A stretch of DNA of 64,000 bases from Aminipila butyrica (GCF_010669305.1 NZ_CP048649.1:2170001-2234000); one strand, 5' to 3'; shown: positions 45,950 to 55,289, counted from the first letter of the stretch. Notes: generated from the sequence alone by a model not told the origin. Numbers and translations: made by a program.

Positions 45950-46050
45950 AATTTCCCTCCCTGCCCTGCTCTTTGTTCAAGTCAGTTACACTAATATTAT
46001 GATATTTTTAAAGACATCTTATTATTCTTATATTCTGGCAGAAAAGCCGA

Positions 46051-46341
46051 TTATTTCTGGCGACATTCTTCTTTTATCGCCTCTCGCTCAATTTCAAACA
46101 CATTAATGACATCGGCATCCGGGCAGCAAAACTTACATTTATCCGCAGTCTCTCCGCCTGGAACGGTGCCGCCATACCGCAGGATGTCGATGTAAGGGAA
46201 GGCCGTGTGCAGCATCATGGGGCACATGTGTCCTCTGTCTTGGTCAAAATCAAAAGTGTCTCCCACCTTATGCCCATAATGACAACCGCCTTTTCCAATT
46301 TTATCCACCATGCGCAGCGTGATTTTTGGTCTTTTCGCCAT
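46051..46341 (-). CDS. TIGR04076-family small Cys-rich protein
   Basis: 96-residue protein with five Cys, including CHYGHKVGD near the N-terminus and CKFCCPDADVINVFEIER at the end, as in the TIGR04076 family of unknown function found in anaerobes. Metal or cluster binding is possible. AAGGAGG precedes the ATG. It follows the KdpDE genes by 62 bases and may be read from the same transcript. Confidence 0.82.
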   Translation of the reverse strand: MAKRPKITLRMVDKIGKGGCHYGHKVGDTFDFDQDRGHMCPMMLHTAFPYIDILRYGGTVPGGETADKCKFCCPDADVINVFEIEREAIKEECRQK

Positions 46342-46402
46342 GTTCTGCCTCCTTTTTCACCTTTGGTTTTATAAATGCTTTTCTTGATAATCCTTGGGAC
46401 AT

Positions 46403-47101
46403 CTACTCGTCTATAAGCCGATATCCTACCCCCACCTCCGTCATGATGTACCGAGGCTTAGCCGGGTTCTTCTCGATTTTGCGCCGCAATGCCGCCATCA
46501 AGGTCCGCAGCGCCTGGGTGTCACTGCAATAATCCACCCCCCAGACCTGTTTTAAAATATAACCTGTAGTTAATACCTTACCAATGTGTTTAAAAAACAA
46601 TGCCAACAAGTTGTATTCCATAGGGGTTACATGAATCTGCTCTCCTGACAATTCTACCAGCCTCTTATCCAAATCAATCTTCAACTCTCCCACCTGAAAA
46701 GCCGTCTCTTCTTTTTCCCTGCTCCATTTGCTCATATGGCGAAGCGCCACCCGAATTCGAGCCAGCAGTTCTGCAGAAGAAAAGGGTTTGGTCAGGTAAT
46801 CGTCAGCTCCCAAATCTAAGGTGGATACTTTTTCCCGATCTTGATCTCTGGCCGACAGGACCAGAATAGGTATGTCGGAGTTTTTCCGAACCTGTTGAAT
46901 AATCTGGCTGCCATCCATATCCGGCAGGCCTAAATCTAGAAGGAGCAGATCAAACTGCTGAGACTCCAGCAGACTGAAGGCTTCTTTACCACTTCCTGCC
47001 AGTACGGGCTGAATGCCTTCTCCCTTTAAAGTATAGGCAATAAAATTTCGAATCTGCACATCATCCTCGACGATTAGAATGCAAGTGTCTTGACTGTTCA
47101 T
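46403..47101 (-). CDS. kdpE: Response regulator, KdpE-like
   Basis: 232-residue OmpR-type regulator. The receiver has LIVEDD, phospho-acceptor Asp in LLLLDLGLPD and LTKPFSSAEL; the winged helix ends with YRLIDE after GYILKQVWG. The start overlaps the KdpD 3' end by 41 bases, with GGAGGTGAAGAAGG upstream. Its usual target kdpFABC is not in the window. Confidence 0.9.
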   Translation of the reverse strand: MNSQDTCILIVEDDVQIRNFIAYTLKGEGIQPVLAGSGKEAFSLLESQQFDLLLLDLGLPDMDGSQIIQQVRKNSDIPILVLSARDQDREKVSTLDLGADDYLTKPFSSAELLARIRVALRHMSKWSREKEETAFQVGELKIDLDKRLVELSGEQIHVTPMEYNLLALFFKHIGKVLTTGYILKQVWGVDYCSDTQALRTLMAALRRKIEKNPAKPRYIMTEVGVGYRLIDE

Positions 47102-48557
47102 CCTTCTTCACCTCCATCGGCAGTGTAAAAATAAATTCGGCCCCCTTGCCATCGGAGCTGTTTCCAGCCTCCATACGTCCTCCGTGAGCTTTAACGATAG
47201 CCTCACAAATGGTTAGCCCCAGGCCAGTACCCCGATGTGCATCCGCCAGCTTTCCTCTGGAGGTGAAAAAAGGCTTGAACAATAGGGGTAATTCTTCGCT
47301 TTTAATGCCCTCTCCCTGATCTCGAACGGTAAAAATCACCTCTTGCCTCTTCGGGTCTGCTGTTACCGATACGCAGATTTCACCCTCCTTAGGGGTGTGC
47401 TTCACGGCATTATCCAGGAGGTTCATCAGCACCTGCTGGATAAGCTTTCCATCCATCGGAATAAGCAACAGCTCTGGAGGCACTTCCACCTTAATCTCAT
47501 ATTCGGGAAAGCGTCGGCCGATATGGGATACCGCCCCGCCTACAATTTCTTCCACAGCTTCCTGCTCCTTGTCGATGAGCAGCTGGCCATCCTCAAGCTT
47601 AGTCAAGCTGAGAATATTTTCCATCATACCGTGAAGCCAGTCCGCTTCATTGTATATCCCTTTTATCATCTGGTATTTTTCATCAGATGGCTGAATCAGA
47701 TCCAACAGCATTTCCGATGTGCCAATGATGCCTGATAATGGTGTCCGCAAGTCATGAGAAACAGACCGCAGCAAATTGGTCCGATACCGTTCCTGAATGA
47801 TTTCTGCATCAGCTGCCATTTGCTTTTGTGAAGCCTGCCACCGATCCATAGCCAAAGCGATGCTTTCAATCATCACCTGCAGAAGATTCTTTTGTTCCTC
47901 GTCCATAGTTCGACCCTTGGTAGCTGGAATGCGAATCATCCCTAAAGGCTCTTCATTGCCATAAATAGGCCAATCCCAAAATTTTTTACCTTGATCCCAA
48001 GCAGCCTCCAGGTTTTCCATCCGTATCCGGAGTTTTTTATATTGATCTGACCGATAGAAACACAGGCATTCCGCCTCACAATCAAAGCTCAGACTCACCG
48101 CGCTGGCAGCAATCTGTGCCATATCACCGATGTCGCTGGCCCCAGTTAAACGGGTATTAAGGCTGTAAAGAGCCATTGCCTCCGCTTCCTTCTTTCTGGC
48201 CTCCCTGGTGCTGTCCTTCATTTTAAAGGTCAGGGACCGGGTTATCAGCGCCGTAGTAATCATGATGACAAAAGTCATCCCATAACTGAGGTTGTTTTCA
48301 GACACAGAAAAAAAAGGCTCTGTAAAGAAATAATGAAAAATAAAGGTCGCCGCGATAGAGGCGGCGATACCCGTTATATATTCCGATGCTGCCCAGGTGG
48401 TCAACAGCACAGCCAACAAGTAAACCAGTACGATATTGGTCTCTGACAAGCCCATGTACTGCAATCCGTAACTGATGACTGAAGCCCCGCCAATCATGGC
48501 AGCAATCAACAGCACTCGGCAGATAAAAAGATATTTCCACGTCCTGGTTTCTTTCAT
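47061..48557 (-). CDS. kdpD: KdpD-like sensor histidine kinase lacking the N-terminal Usp part
   Basis: 498-residue kinase with four membrane segments (DUF4118, about 10-105), a GAF-like region, HisKA with SVSHDLRTPLSGIIG (phospho-His) and an HATPase domain with VLMNLLDNAVKHTPK and GTGLGLTICE. The long N-terminal KdpD/Usp sensor of the canonical 900-residue protein is absent. It follows the Crp/Fnr gene by 16 bases, so redox or nitrosative signals may control it (inference). Confidence 0.9.
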   Translation of the reverse strand: MKETRTWKYLFICRVLLIAAMIGGASVISYGLQYMGLSETNIVLVYLLAVLLTTWAASEYITGIAASIAATFIFHYFFTEPFFSVSENNLSYGMTFVIMITTALITRSLTFKMKDSTREARKKEAEAMALYSLNTRLTGASDIGDMAQIAASAVSLSFDCEAECLCFYRSDQYKKLRIRMENLEAAWDQGKKFWDWPIYGNEEPLGMIRIPATKGRTMDEEQKNLLQVMIESIALAMDRWQASQKQMAADAEIIQERYRTNLLRSVSHDLRTPLSGIIGTSEMLLDLIQPSDEKYQMIKGIYNEADWLHGMMENILSLTKLEDGQLLIDKEQEAVEEIVGGAVSHIGRRFPEYEIKVEVPPELLLIPMDGKLIQQVLMNLLDNAVKHTPKEGEICVSVTADPKRQEVIFTVRDQGEGIKSEELPLLFKPFFTSRGKLADAHRGTGLGLTICEAIVKAHGGRMEAGNSSDGKGAEFIFTLPMEVKKDEQSRHLHSNRRG

Positions 48558-48573
48558 GTCTTCTCCTTAAAAC

Positions 48574-49248
48574 TCAATGGAATTCATCCATTAAGAGGTT
48601 GAATTCATTCTTGTTAAACTCCAAAATGCCTTCTTCCCGCAGCTTGCTCAGCTCGTTGGACAGGGCACTTCGGTCTACACAGAGGTAGTCTGCCAGCTCC
48701 TGTCGGTTGAAAGGAATCTTAAAACTTCGCCTTTCCTGCTGCTGGGTCTGCTCAAACAGATAGGACAGGACTTTGTCCCGGGTGCTCCGCTTGGACATAT
48801 GTTCAATCTTATTGTTGAGCATAATATTCTTTCTGGCCAATATGCCCAGCATGTTTTCCAGCAGCCGGTGATGAAAAAGACAGGCATTGCTGCACGTATT
48901 GATGATGCGATTATAGTCAATAAACATGATCGTGCAGTTAACGCTGGCCATGACAGTGACTGGCAGCTTTTCGGTGGAAGCACAGGAAAAAGCTTCGCCA
49001 AAGATTTGTCCAGTAGCGATATGTGCAATGATGGTACGATTGCCCATAATGTCTTCCTTGACAATGTGCACACTGCCTTCCACTACAATACCTACTCGAT
49101 CGATTCGATCCCCCGCCATGAGAATAATCTCATTCTTGCTGAAATCCCGTACCTTGACCATCAGACAGTCCAGCATGATCGGCAGTTCTTCCTCCGTCAT
49201 GTTGGCGAACAAGGGGTTATGCTTTAAAATATTTAAATATTTTTTCAT
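48574..49248 (-). CDS. Crp/Fnr-family regulator
   Basis: 224-residue regulator with a cNMP-binding-like fold (about 20-130) and an HTH of the form FNRQELADYLCVDRSALSNELSKLREEG. It resembles the regulators placed next to hybrid-cluster and ferredoxin genes in Clostridia. Three Cys in CTIMF, TCSNACLF may matter for sensing. A TGTTGT palindrome lies 13 bases upstream of its start and between it and the divergent ferredoxin gene, suggesting autoregulation. Confidence 0.88.
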   Translation of the reverse strand: MKKYLNILKHNPLFANMTEEELPIMLDCLMVKVRDFSKNEIILMAGDRIDRVGIVVEGSVHIVKEDIMGNRTIIAHIATGQIFGEAFSCASTEKLPVTVMASVNCTIMFIDYNRIINTCSNACLFHHRLLENMLGILARKNIMLNNKIEHMSKRSTRDKVLSYLFEQTQQQERRSFKIPFNRQELADYLCVDRSALSNELSKLREEGILEFNKNEFNLLMDEFH

Positions 49249-49260
49249 TTTTCACCTCTT

Positions 49261-49276
49261 TGTTGTAAAAACAACA
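49261..49276. promoter_or_regulatory. Crp/Fnr-type palindrome TGTTGT-AAAA-ACAACA
   Basis: Perfect 6-base arms with a 4-base centre in the 129-base divergent region between the Crp/Fnr gene and the ferredoxin gene. Confidence 0.65.
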
Positions 49277-49377
49277 GATTCTCTGGTTGTAGTATAGTAG
49301 TATAAGCACATAAAGTCAATGACAATTCACCAAATCACAATATAGGATGATTTTTTAGAAATATGGAGGATATAAAG

Positions 49378-50088
49378 ATGATTAGAAAGATTATAAAGAT
49401 TAATGAAGAAAAATGTAACGGATGTGGACTGTGTGCAGAAGCCTGTCATGAAGGAGCCATTGCCATGGTTGACGGCAAGGCCAAATTAATTCGTGATGAC
49501 TACTGTGACGGCCTGGGAGACTGCCTGCCAGTCTGCCCTACAGATGCCATCGCCTTTGAAGAGCGGGAAGCGGCAGCTTACGACGAAGCCGCTGTACTGG
49601 CCAAGAAAGATGACAAACAACCAGATTTGCCTTGCGGCTGTCCAGGTACCCACTCCAAGGCCTTCCACCGAACCCAGCCTGCTGCCCAGGCAGCCCCTGC
49701 GCCTACCCCAGCAGCAACCATGGAATCTCAGCTTTCCCAGTGGCCGGTTCAGATTAAGCTGGTGCCAATCAATGCTCCTTACTTTGACGGGGCCAACCTG
49801 CTGATTGCGGCAGACTGCACCGCCTTCGCCTATGGCAACTTCCACCAGGAGTTTATCCGCAACCACGTGACCCTCATCGGATGCCCAAAACTAGATGCCG
49901 GAGAGTACAGCGAAAAGCTGACCGAAATCATCAAGAACAACAACATCAAAAGCGTCAAAGTGGTGCGCATGGAAGTACCTTGCTGCGGCGGTATTGAGAA
50001 CGCTGTCAAGCAAGCTCTGATGAACAGCGGTAAAATGATTCCATGGCAGGTGGTAACCATCTCTACAGACGGGCGTATACTGATATAA
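49378..50088 (+). CDS. 4Fe-4S ferredoxin-type protein with C-terminal domain
   Basis: 236-residue protein. N-terminal dicluster ferredoxin: CNGCGLCAEACHEG and CDGLGDCLPVCP. A further Cys motif CGCPG, a Pro/Ala-rich linker (about 100-118), and a C-terminal domain with ADCTAFAY and VPCCGGIE follow. This domain occurs beside hybrid-cluster proteins in anaerobes. GGAGGAT sets the start at 49378. It is probably controlled by the divergent Crp/Fnr protein. Confidence 0.88.
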   Translation: MIRKIIKINEEKCNGCGLCAEACHEGAIAMVDGKAKLIRDDYCDGLGDCLPVCPTDAIAFEEREAAAYDEAAVLAKKDDKQPDLPCGCPGTHSKAFHRTQPAAQAAPAPTPAATMESQLSQWPVQIKLVPINAPYFDGANLLIAADCTAFAYGNFHQEFIRNHVTLIGCPKLDAGEYSEKLTEIIKNNNIKSVKVVRMEVPCCGGIENAVKQALMNSGKMIPWQVVTISTDGRILI

Positions 50089-50101
50089 CGAGGTGTATGC
50101 C

Positions 50102-50290
50102 ATGACGTCATGCCAGGTCACAGTATTCATTACTGCTGTCGCCAACATCATTGCAGAAGACAAATCGGCAGATGAACTTGGCCTTCTGGCCGCTATGTTG
50201 ACCCAACTGGGAGATACCCTGGCCACCATAGCGGTCATCAAGGAGGCCTCCGAGTCTCCGCCAGATTCAGAGGCTGATCTAGCCTGTTAA
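50102..50290 (+). CDS. Small DUF6774-like protein
   Basis: 62 residues: MTSCQVTVFITAVANIIAED then ELGLLAAMLTQLGDTLATIA. I recall this as a common small family in Clostridia (DUF6774); function unknown. GAGGTG is 8 bases before the ATG at 50102. It follows the ferredoxin gene by 13 bases and shares its terminator. Confidence 0.75.
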   Translation: MTSCQVTVFITAVANIIAEDKSADELGLLAAMLTQLGDTLATIAVIKEASESPPDSEADLAC

Positions 50291-50322
50291 AAGACCGTCA
50301 GCCACAAGCCGACGGTCTTTTT
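50289..50322. terminator. Terminator after the ferredoxin operon
   Basis: AAAAGACCGTC / GACGGTCTTTTT, a strong bidirectional terminator that also serves the convergent ABC-F gene. Confidence 0.9.
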
Positions 50323-50327
50323 AGTTC

Positions 50328-51806
50328 TTATAACTCGATCTGCCTGGTCGCAATCTTCTCACAGAAGACCGAATCGTGTTCCACAAAAAGCAGCGTGGGT
50401 GCATAGGACAAGAGTAGTTCTTCAATCTGCATGCGAGAAATCACATCCACATAGTTCAGCGGTTCATCCCAGATATACAGGTGTGCCTGCTCACAAAGGC
50501 TCTTTGCCATCAGAACTTTCTTCTTCTGGCCCCCGCTGTAATCCGCCATATCCTTTTCAAACTGCACCCTGGAAAAGTCCAACTTCCGTAGGATTGTCTT
50601 AAAGAGACTCTCGTCAATTTGACTTTCCCTCGCATAGTCTGTCAAACTTCCTCGTAGAAAAGAGCTGTCCTGGGGCACATACGAGACTTTCAACTGACTT
50701 TCCCGCCGAAAATTTCCTTTAAAACAAAGTGGCTCTCCACAGATCAGCTTGAAAAGACTGGACTTTCCTGAACCATTTTTACCCTTGAGTGAAATTCGCT
50801 CTCCCTGCTGCAGACTAAAGCGGACTTGCTGGCAGGCCGTCCTGCCTTCATAAAAGATTGAGACGTTCTCCAGCTCCAACAATTTACTGGTGTGAAAGGT
50901 CAAGGGGTGAATCTTCAAGCTGTCCGAACTATCGATATTCTTTAGCAGTCTGGACTTTTCTTCGATAGCTGCCTCTCGTCGATTCGCCACTGCCGTAGCG
51001 TGCTTCATCATCTTAGCCGCCTTATGCCCAACATAACCCTTATCCACCTTCAAGCCGGAATTTTTTGTATCTACTTTGGTCTTTTCTACCTGGTCAGACC
51101 AATCTGCCATTCGTCTGGCAGATGCCCCTAGCTGCTTGATATCTTTTTGCAGTTTTTCATGCCGGGCCAATTCAAAGTTGTCTCTCCGGTCTTTATTTTC
51201 CCACCAAGAAGAAAAATTGCCTTTGCACACCTGAATATCAGATTTGTTGAAGGACAAAATATGATCCACGCAGTTATCCAACAAAAATCGGTCGTGAGAG
51301 ACCAGTATAAAGCCTTTTTTCTTATTCAGATAATTACAGACCAGTTCCCGGGCTTCCCTGTCCAAGTGATTCGTGGGCTCATCAATCAGCAGAAAATGAC
51401 CGCTTTTTAAAAACAGGGCCGCCAGCAGAACCTTAGTCCGCTCCCCGTGGCTAAGCGTACCGAAGGAACGCCACAGCACCTCATCGTCCACCTGTAAAAG
51501 AGACAGTTCCCGTACCAGCTCCCACTGTTGATACGGGCCACAAACTTCGTCGATGACCTCCATTGTTATGAGCTGCTCATCCGCCACTTCATAAGGAAAA
51601 TAGTCAAATTCCACGTTGGCGGAAATTTTGCCGCTATAATCGTACTGTCCCAGCAACAGCTTGAGAAAAGTCGTCTTTCCTTTGCCATTTCTTCCAATGA
51701 AACCCAACTTCCAGTCCGTGTCAAGTTGAAAGCTGGCCTGCTGAATAATATTATCGTAGCTGCCATCGTAGGCAAAAGTTAAATTAGAAATGTTTATTAA
51801 AGACAT
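50328..51806 (-). CDS. ABC-F family ATPase, Lsa-like ribosome protection protein
   Basis: 492 residues with two ABC domains and no membrane segments. First domain: GRNGKGKTT, LSHGERTKVLLA, LLIDEPTNHLD. Linker about 190-300 is charged and helical. Second domain: GKNGSGKSS, YSGGQKKKVLMAKSL, YIWDEPLNYVD. Both signature regions and the WDEPLNYxD motif match LsaA/VmlR-type antibiotic-resistance ABC-F proteins that displace lincosamides, streptogramin A and pleuromutilins from the ribosome. GGGAGGG precedes the ATG. An attenuator leader lies upstream. Drug specificity is inferred. Confidence 0.88.
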   Translation of the reverse strand: MSLINISNLTFAYDGSYDNIIQQASFQLDTDWKLGFIGRNGKGKTTFLKLLLGQYDYSGKISANVEFDYFPYEVADEQLITMEVIDEVCGPYQQWELVRELSLLQVDDEVLWRSFGTLSHGERTKVLLAALFLKSGHFLLIDEPTNHLDREARELVCNYLNKKKGFILVSHDRFLLDNCVDHILSFNKSDIQVCKGNFSSWWENKDRRDNFELARHEKLQKDIKQLGASARRMADWSDQVEKTKVDTKNSGLKVDKGYVGHKAAKMMKHATAVANRREAAIEEKSRLLKNIDSSDSLKIHPLTFHTSKLLELENVSIFYEGRTACQQVRFSLQQGERISLKGKNGSGKSSLFKLICGEPLCFKGNFRRESQLKVSYVPQDSSFLRGSLTDYARESQIDESLFKTILRKLDFSRVQFEKDMADYSGGQKKKVLMAKSLCEQAHLYIWDEPLNYVDVISRMQIEELLLSYAPTLLFVEHDSVFCEKIATRQIEL

Positions 51807-51856
51807 CCGTTACCCTCCCGTATTCATAGATATAAAAAATTTCTTCGCCTCAGGGC

Positions 51857-51891
51857 GAAAAAAAGCTGCAAGAAAGTTCATCCTTGCAGCT
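51857..51891 (-). terminator. Attenuator terminator before the ABC-F gene
   Basis: AGCTGCAAG / CTTGCAGCT stem followed on the minus strand by seven T, 50 bases upstream of the ABC-F start. The minus-strand 3' half AACTTTCTTGCAG is perfectly complementary to an upstream segment (51976-51988), giving an alternative antiterminator. Confidence 0.85.
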
Positions 51892-51975
51892 CATTAAATA
51901 TCGCGAAACGACTCCCTGCTTACATCCAGGGAAGAGTAACCCGTCCTATATGAGAATGAAATGGAAAACACGAAT

Positions 51976-51988
51976 AACTTTCTTGCAG
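51976..51988 (-). promoter_or_regulatory. Antiterminator strand of the ABC-F leader
   Basis: On the minus strand CTGCAAGAAAGTT pairs over 13 bases with the terminator's 3' half, so it can free the downstream gene when the leader is stalled. Confidence 0.75.
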
Positions 51989-52051
51989 AAGCACAACAAA
52001 ACAGGCGGTATGACACAAGTCATATTCAAAGGTTTATTATGCTTAATAAAA

Positions 52052-52072
52052 TTAGCAAGAAAAATTACGCAT
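52052..52072 (-). CDS. Leader peptide of the ABC-F gene (MRNFSC)
   Basis: A six-codon open frame (ATG CGT AAT TTT TCT TGC, stop) with AGGAG 8 bases upstream, at the start of the leader. Ribosome stalling by a drug here could shift pairing to the antiterminator. Very short frames arise by chance, but the strong site and the downstream attenuator support it. Confidence 0.65.
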   Translation of the reverse strand: MRNFSC

Positions 52073-52136
52073 CTTTTCAACTCCTATCTTTTTTAATTCT
52101 CCACCAGCTTACCACACTATAGGTTGCAAAGCAAGC

Positions 52137-53339
52137 CTATTTCATGGATTCGATCAGGCTGTCGACCAGAGCGTCCAAATCAGGCAGCTGGTCTGTGGAT
52201 AAAGCGGAATTCAACGTGACTTTCTCCTCCAGCACCCCAATCTTTTTCATATTTGACTCCAGAAATTCCTGCATCAAGGTACCGGATTTGCACGCCCAGG
52301 AGCCATTTTCCAGAATGGCTGCCGTCCGATTTTGCACATTCAAGGCCTTCATATCCATGAGATAATTGTGCATCGGCGGAAATATACCCAGGTTGTAAGT
52401 CACCGAGGCCAGCACGAGATGGCTTAGGCGGAAAGTTTCTGAAATCAAGTAAGACACGTGGGTCTTGGATACATCATACATAGATACATTGGTTATCCCT
52501 TTTTCCACCAGCTTAGTTGCCAGAAGCTCTGCTGTGCTTTCCGTATTGCCGTACATGGAGCCGTAAACAATCAACACGCCTTTTTCCTCTGGCTCATACC
52601 GACTCCACTTGTCGTATTTATCGATGAAATATCCTAAATCACTGCGCCAAACAGGGCCATGAAGGGGGCAAATCATTTTGATATCCAGGCCGGAAGCCTT
52701 TTTGAGCAGGGCTTGCACGTGAGGCCCGTATTTGCCCACAATGTTAGTGTAATACCGCCGAGCATCATCAATCCAGTCCCGATCAAAATTCACTTCATCA
52801 TTGAACAATTTGCCATCTAATGCGCCAAAGGAACCAAAAGCATCCGCCGCAAACAACACGCCATTTGTCGTATCAAAGGTGACCATAGCTTCCGGCCAGT
52901 GAACCATCGGTGCAGCTGCAAAAGTCACCGTATGCTTCCCGAAGCTTCTGGTATCGCCTTCCTTTACCTCGTCGATTCGCCCATCAATGGAAAAGCCGAA
53001 CTGCCGCATCATCATAAAAGCTTTTTCGTTACTGATGATTTTGACTTTTGGGTAGCGAATCAGAATTTCCTCCAGGGAAGCTCCGTGATCTGGCTCCAGA
53101 TGATTGATGACAACATAGTCCAAGGTTCTTCCAGCCAGCACGTGCTCTACATTCTCTAAAAACTGACGGCAAACAGCCCAATCCACCGTATCGAACAACA
53201 CGGTCTGCTTATCTAAAAGCAAATAAGAATTGTAGGACACCCCTCTAGGAATCGGATGAATATTTTCAAAAAGGGCCAACCGATGCTCATTGGCGCCCAC
53301 CCAGTACAGATTATCCGTTACATTTCTAACACAATACAT
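52137..53339 (-). CDS. fprA: A-type flavoprotein (FprA), O2/NO reductase
   Basis: 400-residue enzyme with an N-terminal metallo-beta-lactamase di-iron domain (NHLEPDHGASLE with the H-x-E-x-D-H ligands) and a C-terminal flavodoxin domain (VLIVYGSMYGNTESTAELLA). It reduces O2 to water or NO to N2O with electrons from rubredoxin. The next gene upstream carries its own rubredoxin domain, which is a suitable donor. AGGAAAG precedes the ATG. Cytoplasmic. Confidence 0.92.
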   Translation of the reverse strand: MYCVRNVTDNLYWVGANEHRLALFENIHPIPRGVSYNSYLLLDKQTVLFDTVDWAVCRQFLENVEHVLAGRTLDYVVINHLEPDHGASLEEILIRYPKVKIISNEKAFMMMRQFGFSIDGRIDEVKEGDTRSFGKHTVTFAAAPMVHWPEAMVTFDTTNGVLFAADAFGSFGALDGKLFNDEVNFDRDWIDDARRYYTNIVGKYGPHVQALLKKASGLDIKMICPLHGPVWRSDLGYFIDKYDKWSRYEPEEKGVLIVYGSMYGNTESTAELLATKLVEKGITNVSMYDVSKTHVSYLISETFRLSHLVLASVTYNLGIFPPMHNYLMDMKALNVQNRTAAILENGSWACKSGTLMQEFLESNMKKIGVLEEKVTLNSALSTDQLPDLDALVDSLIESMK

Positions 53340-53384
53340 TTCTTTCCTCCTTACTCAAGCATATTTTCTATGAAAAATAGTATA

Positions 53385-55289
53385 TTAGACTTCTATAAAA
53401 TTGGTCTTTTCTTCTCCGCAATCTGGACATGTCCATTCCTCCGGTAATTCCTTAAAGGCAGTACCCGGTCGAATATCGTTTTCTTCATCGCCCACAGCCT
53501 GATTGTACTCATAGCCGCAGCCGCTGCACACGTAGGTCTTCCAGCCCGGATCGGTCTTCTTCGGTATCGCTCGCTTCATCTTCTTCATAGGAGGTGCCGG
53601 CGTTTTCGCTTCTCCGTTGTCCAGGGCAGCCGTCAACAACGGCAGGATTTCCATAACATCGCCGACGATGCCATAATCACAATTCTTGAAAATCGGTGCA
53701 TTGGCATTGTTATTAATAGCTACAATCGTGGTAGCTTCCTTGATGCCTTTCAGGTGCTGCCCCGCCCCTGATATGCCGCAGGCAATGTACAAGTTGCCCT
53801 TGAACTTCTGGCCAGACATGCCCACATAACGGTTCAGCGGCAGGTATTTCAAAGTTTCTGCTACCGGACGAGAGGACCCAACAGCAGCTCCGGCCTGTAG
53901 GGCTAACGCCCGAATCAGTTCCATATTTTTCTTCTCCCCAATGCCCTTGCCGGCACTGACTACTCGTTCTGCTTGCGAAATCGGGGTATCTAGGTCGATG
54001 CCTACCGTAAAGTCATAGCCATCGCCCTTTAACGCTTCTACTAAGGAGTCCACCCGTTCCGCCGCCGTTCCCTCTTTGAGAATCATCTTCTTGCGGACAC
54101 CAGTCAGGGCACCTTTTTTAGCAGCAGGCCGAACTTCTTCCTTCGCGATCTTGCCGATGATGTGGGAGGCAATAACTACCCGCTGAATTTCATTGGTGCC
54201 TTCATAAATGGTGCAAATCTTGGCATCTCGGTAGGCCCGCTCTACTTCCATCCCTTTCAGATAGCCGTTACCGCCAAAAATCTGCAAAGCATCGTTGACG
54301 ATTTCCAAACAGCAGTCGGAGGCGTACTGCTTGGCCATGGCCGATTCCAGACCATAAGGCTCGTGGTGCTCTTTCAAATCTGCCGCACTGTAAATCAGCA
54401 GTCGAGAGGTGTGAAGCTTGGTGGCCATATCTGCCAGCTTGAAAGAAATGATCTGCTGCTGACAAATGGGTTTGCCAAACTGTACCCGCTCCTTGGAATA
54501 TTCCAGAGCATTCTCAAAAGCCCCTTGCGCGATACCCAAAGCTTGAGAGGCGATACCAATACGTCCTCCATCCAAAGTGGACATAGCAATCTTAAAGCCT
54601 TGGCCTTCCTCCCCCAACAAGTTTTCTTTCGGCACCTTCACATCATTAAAGATCAGCTCTGCCGTCACCGAAGAACGAATACCCATCTTGTCATAATGGT
54701 CGCCGAAGGTAAAACCTTCCCAGCCCTTCTCTACAATAAAGGCACTGATTCCTCTGGTACCAATGTCCGGCGTGGTAACGGCAAAGATTACATAGGTGTC
54801 AGCCTTACCGGCGTTGGTGATGAAAATCTTCCCCCCATTTAATATGTAATGGTCTCCTTCCAGCACTGCCGTCGTTTCCGTACCGCCTGCATCACTGCCG
54901 GCGTTGGGTTCGGTCAATCCAAAAGCACCGATTTTTTCCCCTTTAGCTAACGGCACCAGATATTTCTGTTTCTGTTCTTCGGTCCCATAGGCAAAGATCG
55001 GCCAGGCCCCTAAGGACACATGAGCCGAAAGGATAACACCGGTACCGCCGTCTACCCGAGCCAGCTCCTCTACGGCTATAGCATAGCTGATGATGTCCAG
55101 GCCCATGCCGCCGTATTCCTTCGGATAAGGAATCCCTAAGACCCCCATCTGTCCCAACTGTTTGATGATATCATCTGGAAACTGATTTTCCTGATCCAGC
55201 ATAAAGGTCTGAGGCTTTAGCTCCGTCTCCGCAAATTCTCTAATTCTGGCCCGCAGGGCTTCATGCTCCTCTGTGGTTTTAAACAACAT
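53385..55289 (-). CDS. Acyl-CoA dehydrogenase fused to ETF-alpha FAD domain and rubredoxin
   Basis: 634 residues, one open frame. Residues 1-380 are acyl-CoA dehydrogenase (AFGLTEPNAGSDAGGTET, catalytic Glu region IYEGTNEIQR). About 385-555 correspond to the C-terminal FAD domain of ETF alpha (VSAGKGIGEKKNMELIRALA, GQKFKGNLYIACGISGAGQH, IVAINNNANAPIFKNCDYGIVGD). The last 50 are rubredoxin with C588, C591, C621, C624 (YVCSGCGYEY, WTCPDCG). Electrons could flow from acyl-CoA through FAD to the Fe centre and on to FprA without free ETF. Rrf2 lies upstream. AAGGGAGG precedes the ATG. Confidence 0.92.
   Translation of the reverse strand: MLFKTTEEHEALRARIREFAETELKPQTFMLDQENQFPDDIIKQLGQMGVLGIPYPKEYGGMGLDIISYAIAVEELARVDGGTGVILSAHVSLGAWPIFAYGTEEQKQKYLVPLAKGEKIGAFGLTEPNAGSDAGGTETTAVLEGDHYILNGGKIFITNAGKADTYVIFAVTTPDIGTRGISAFIVEKGWEGFTFGDHYDKMGIRSSVTAELIFNDVKVPKENLLGEEGQGFKIAMSTLDGGRIGIASQALGIAQGAFENALEYSKERVQFGKPICQQQIISFKLADMATKLHTSRLLIYSAADLKEHHEPYGLESAMAKQYASDCCLEIVNDALQIFGGNGYLKGMEVERAYRDAKICTIYEGTNEIQRVVIASHIIGKIAKEEVRPAAKKGALTGVRKKMILKEGTAAERVDSLVEALKGDGYDFTVGIDLDTPISQAERVVSAGKGIGEKKNMELIRALALQAGAAVGSSRPVAETLKYLPLNRYVGMSGQKFKGNLYIACGISGAGQHLKGIKEATTIVAINNNANAPIFKNCDYGIVGDVMEILPLLTAALDNGEAKTPAPPMKKMKRAIPKKTDPGWKTYVCSGCGYEYNQAVGDEENDIRPGTAFKELPEEWTCPDCGEEKTNFIEV

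Noticed and set aside
54162..54842. 226-codon plus-strand frame inside the ACAD fusion gene
   Set aside because: Antisense shadow of conserved coding sequence; no start signal or homology.
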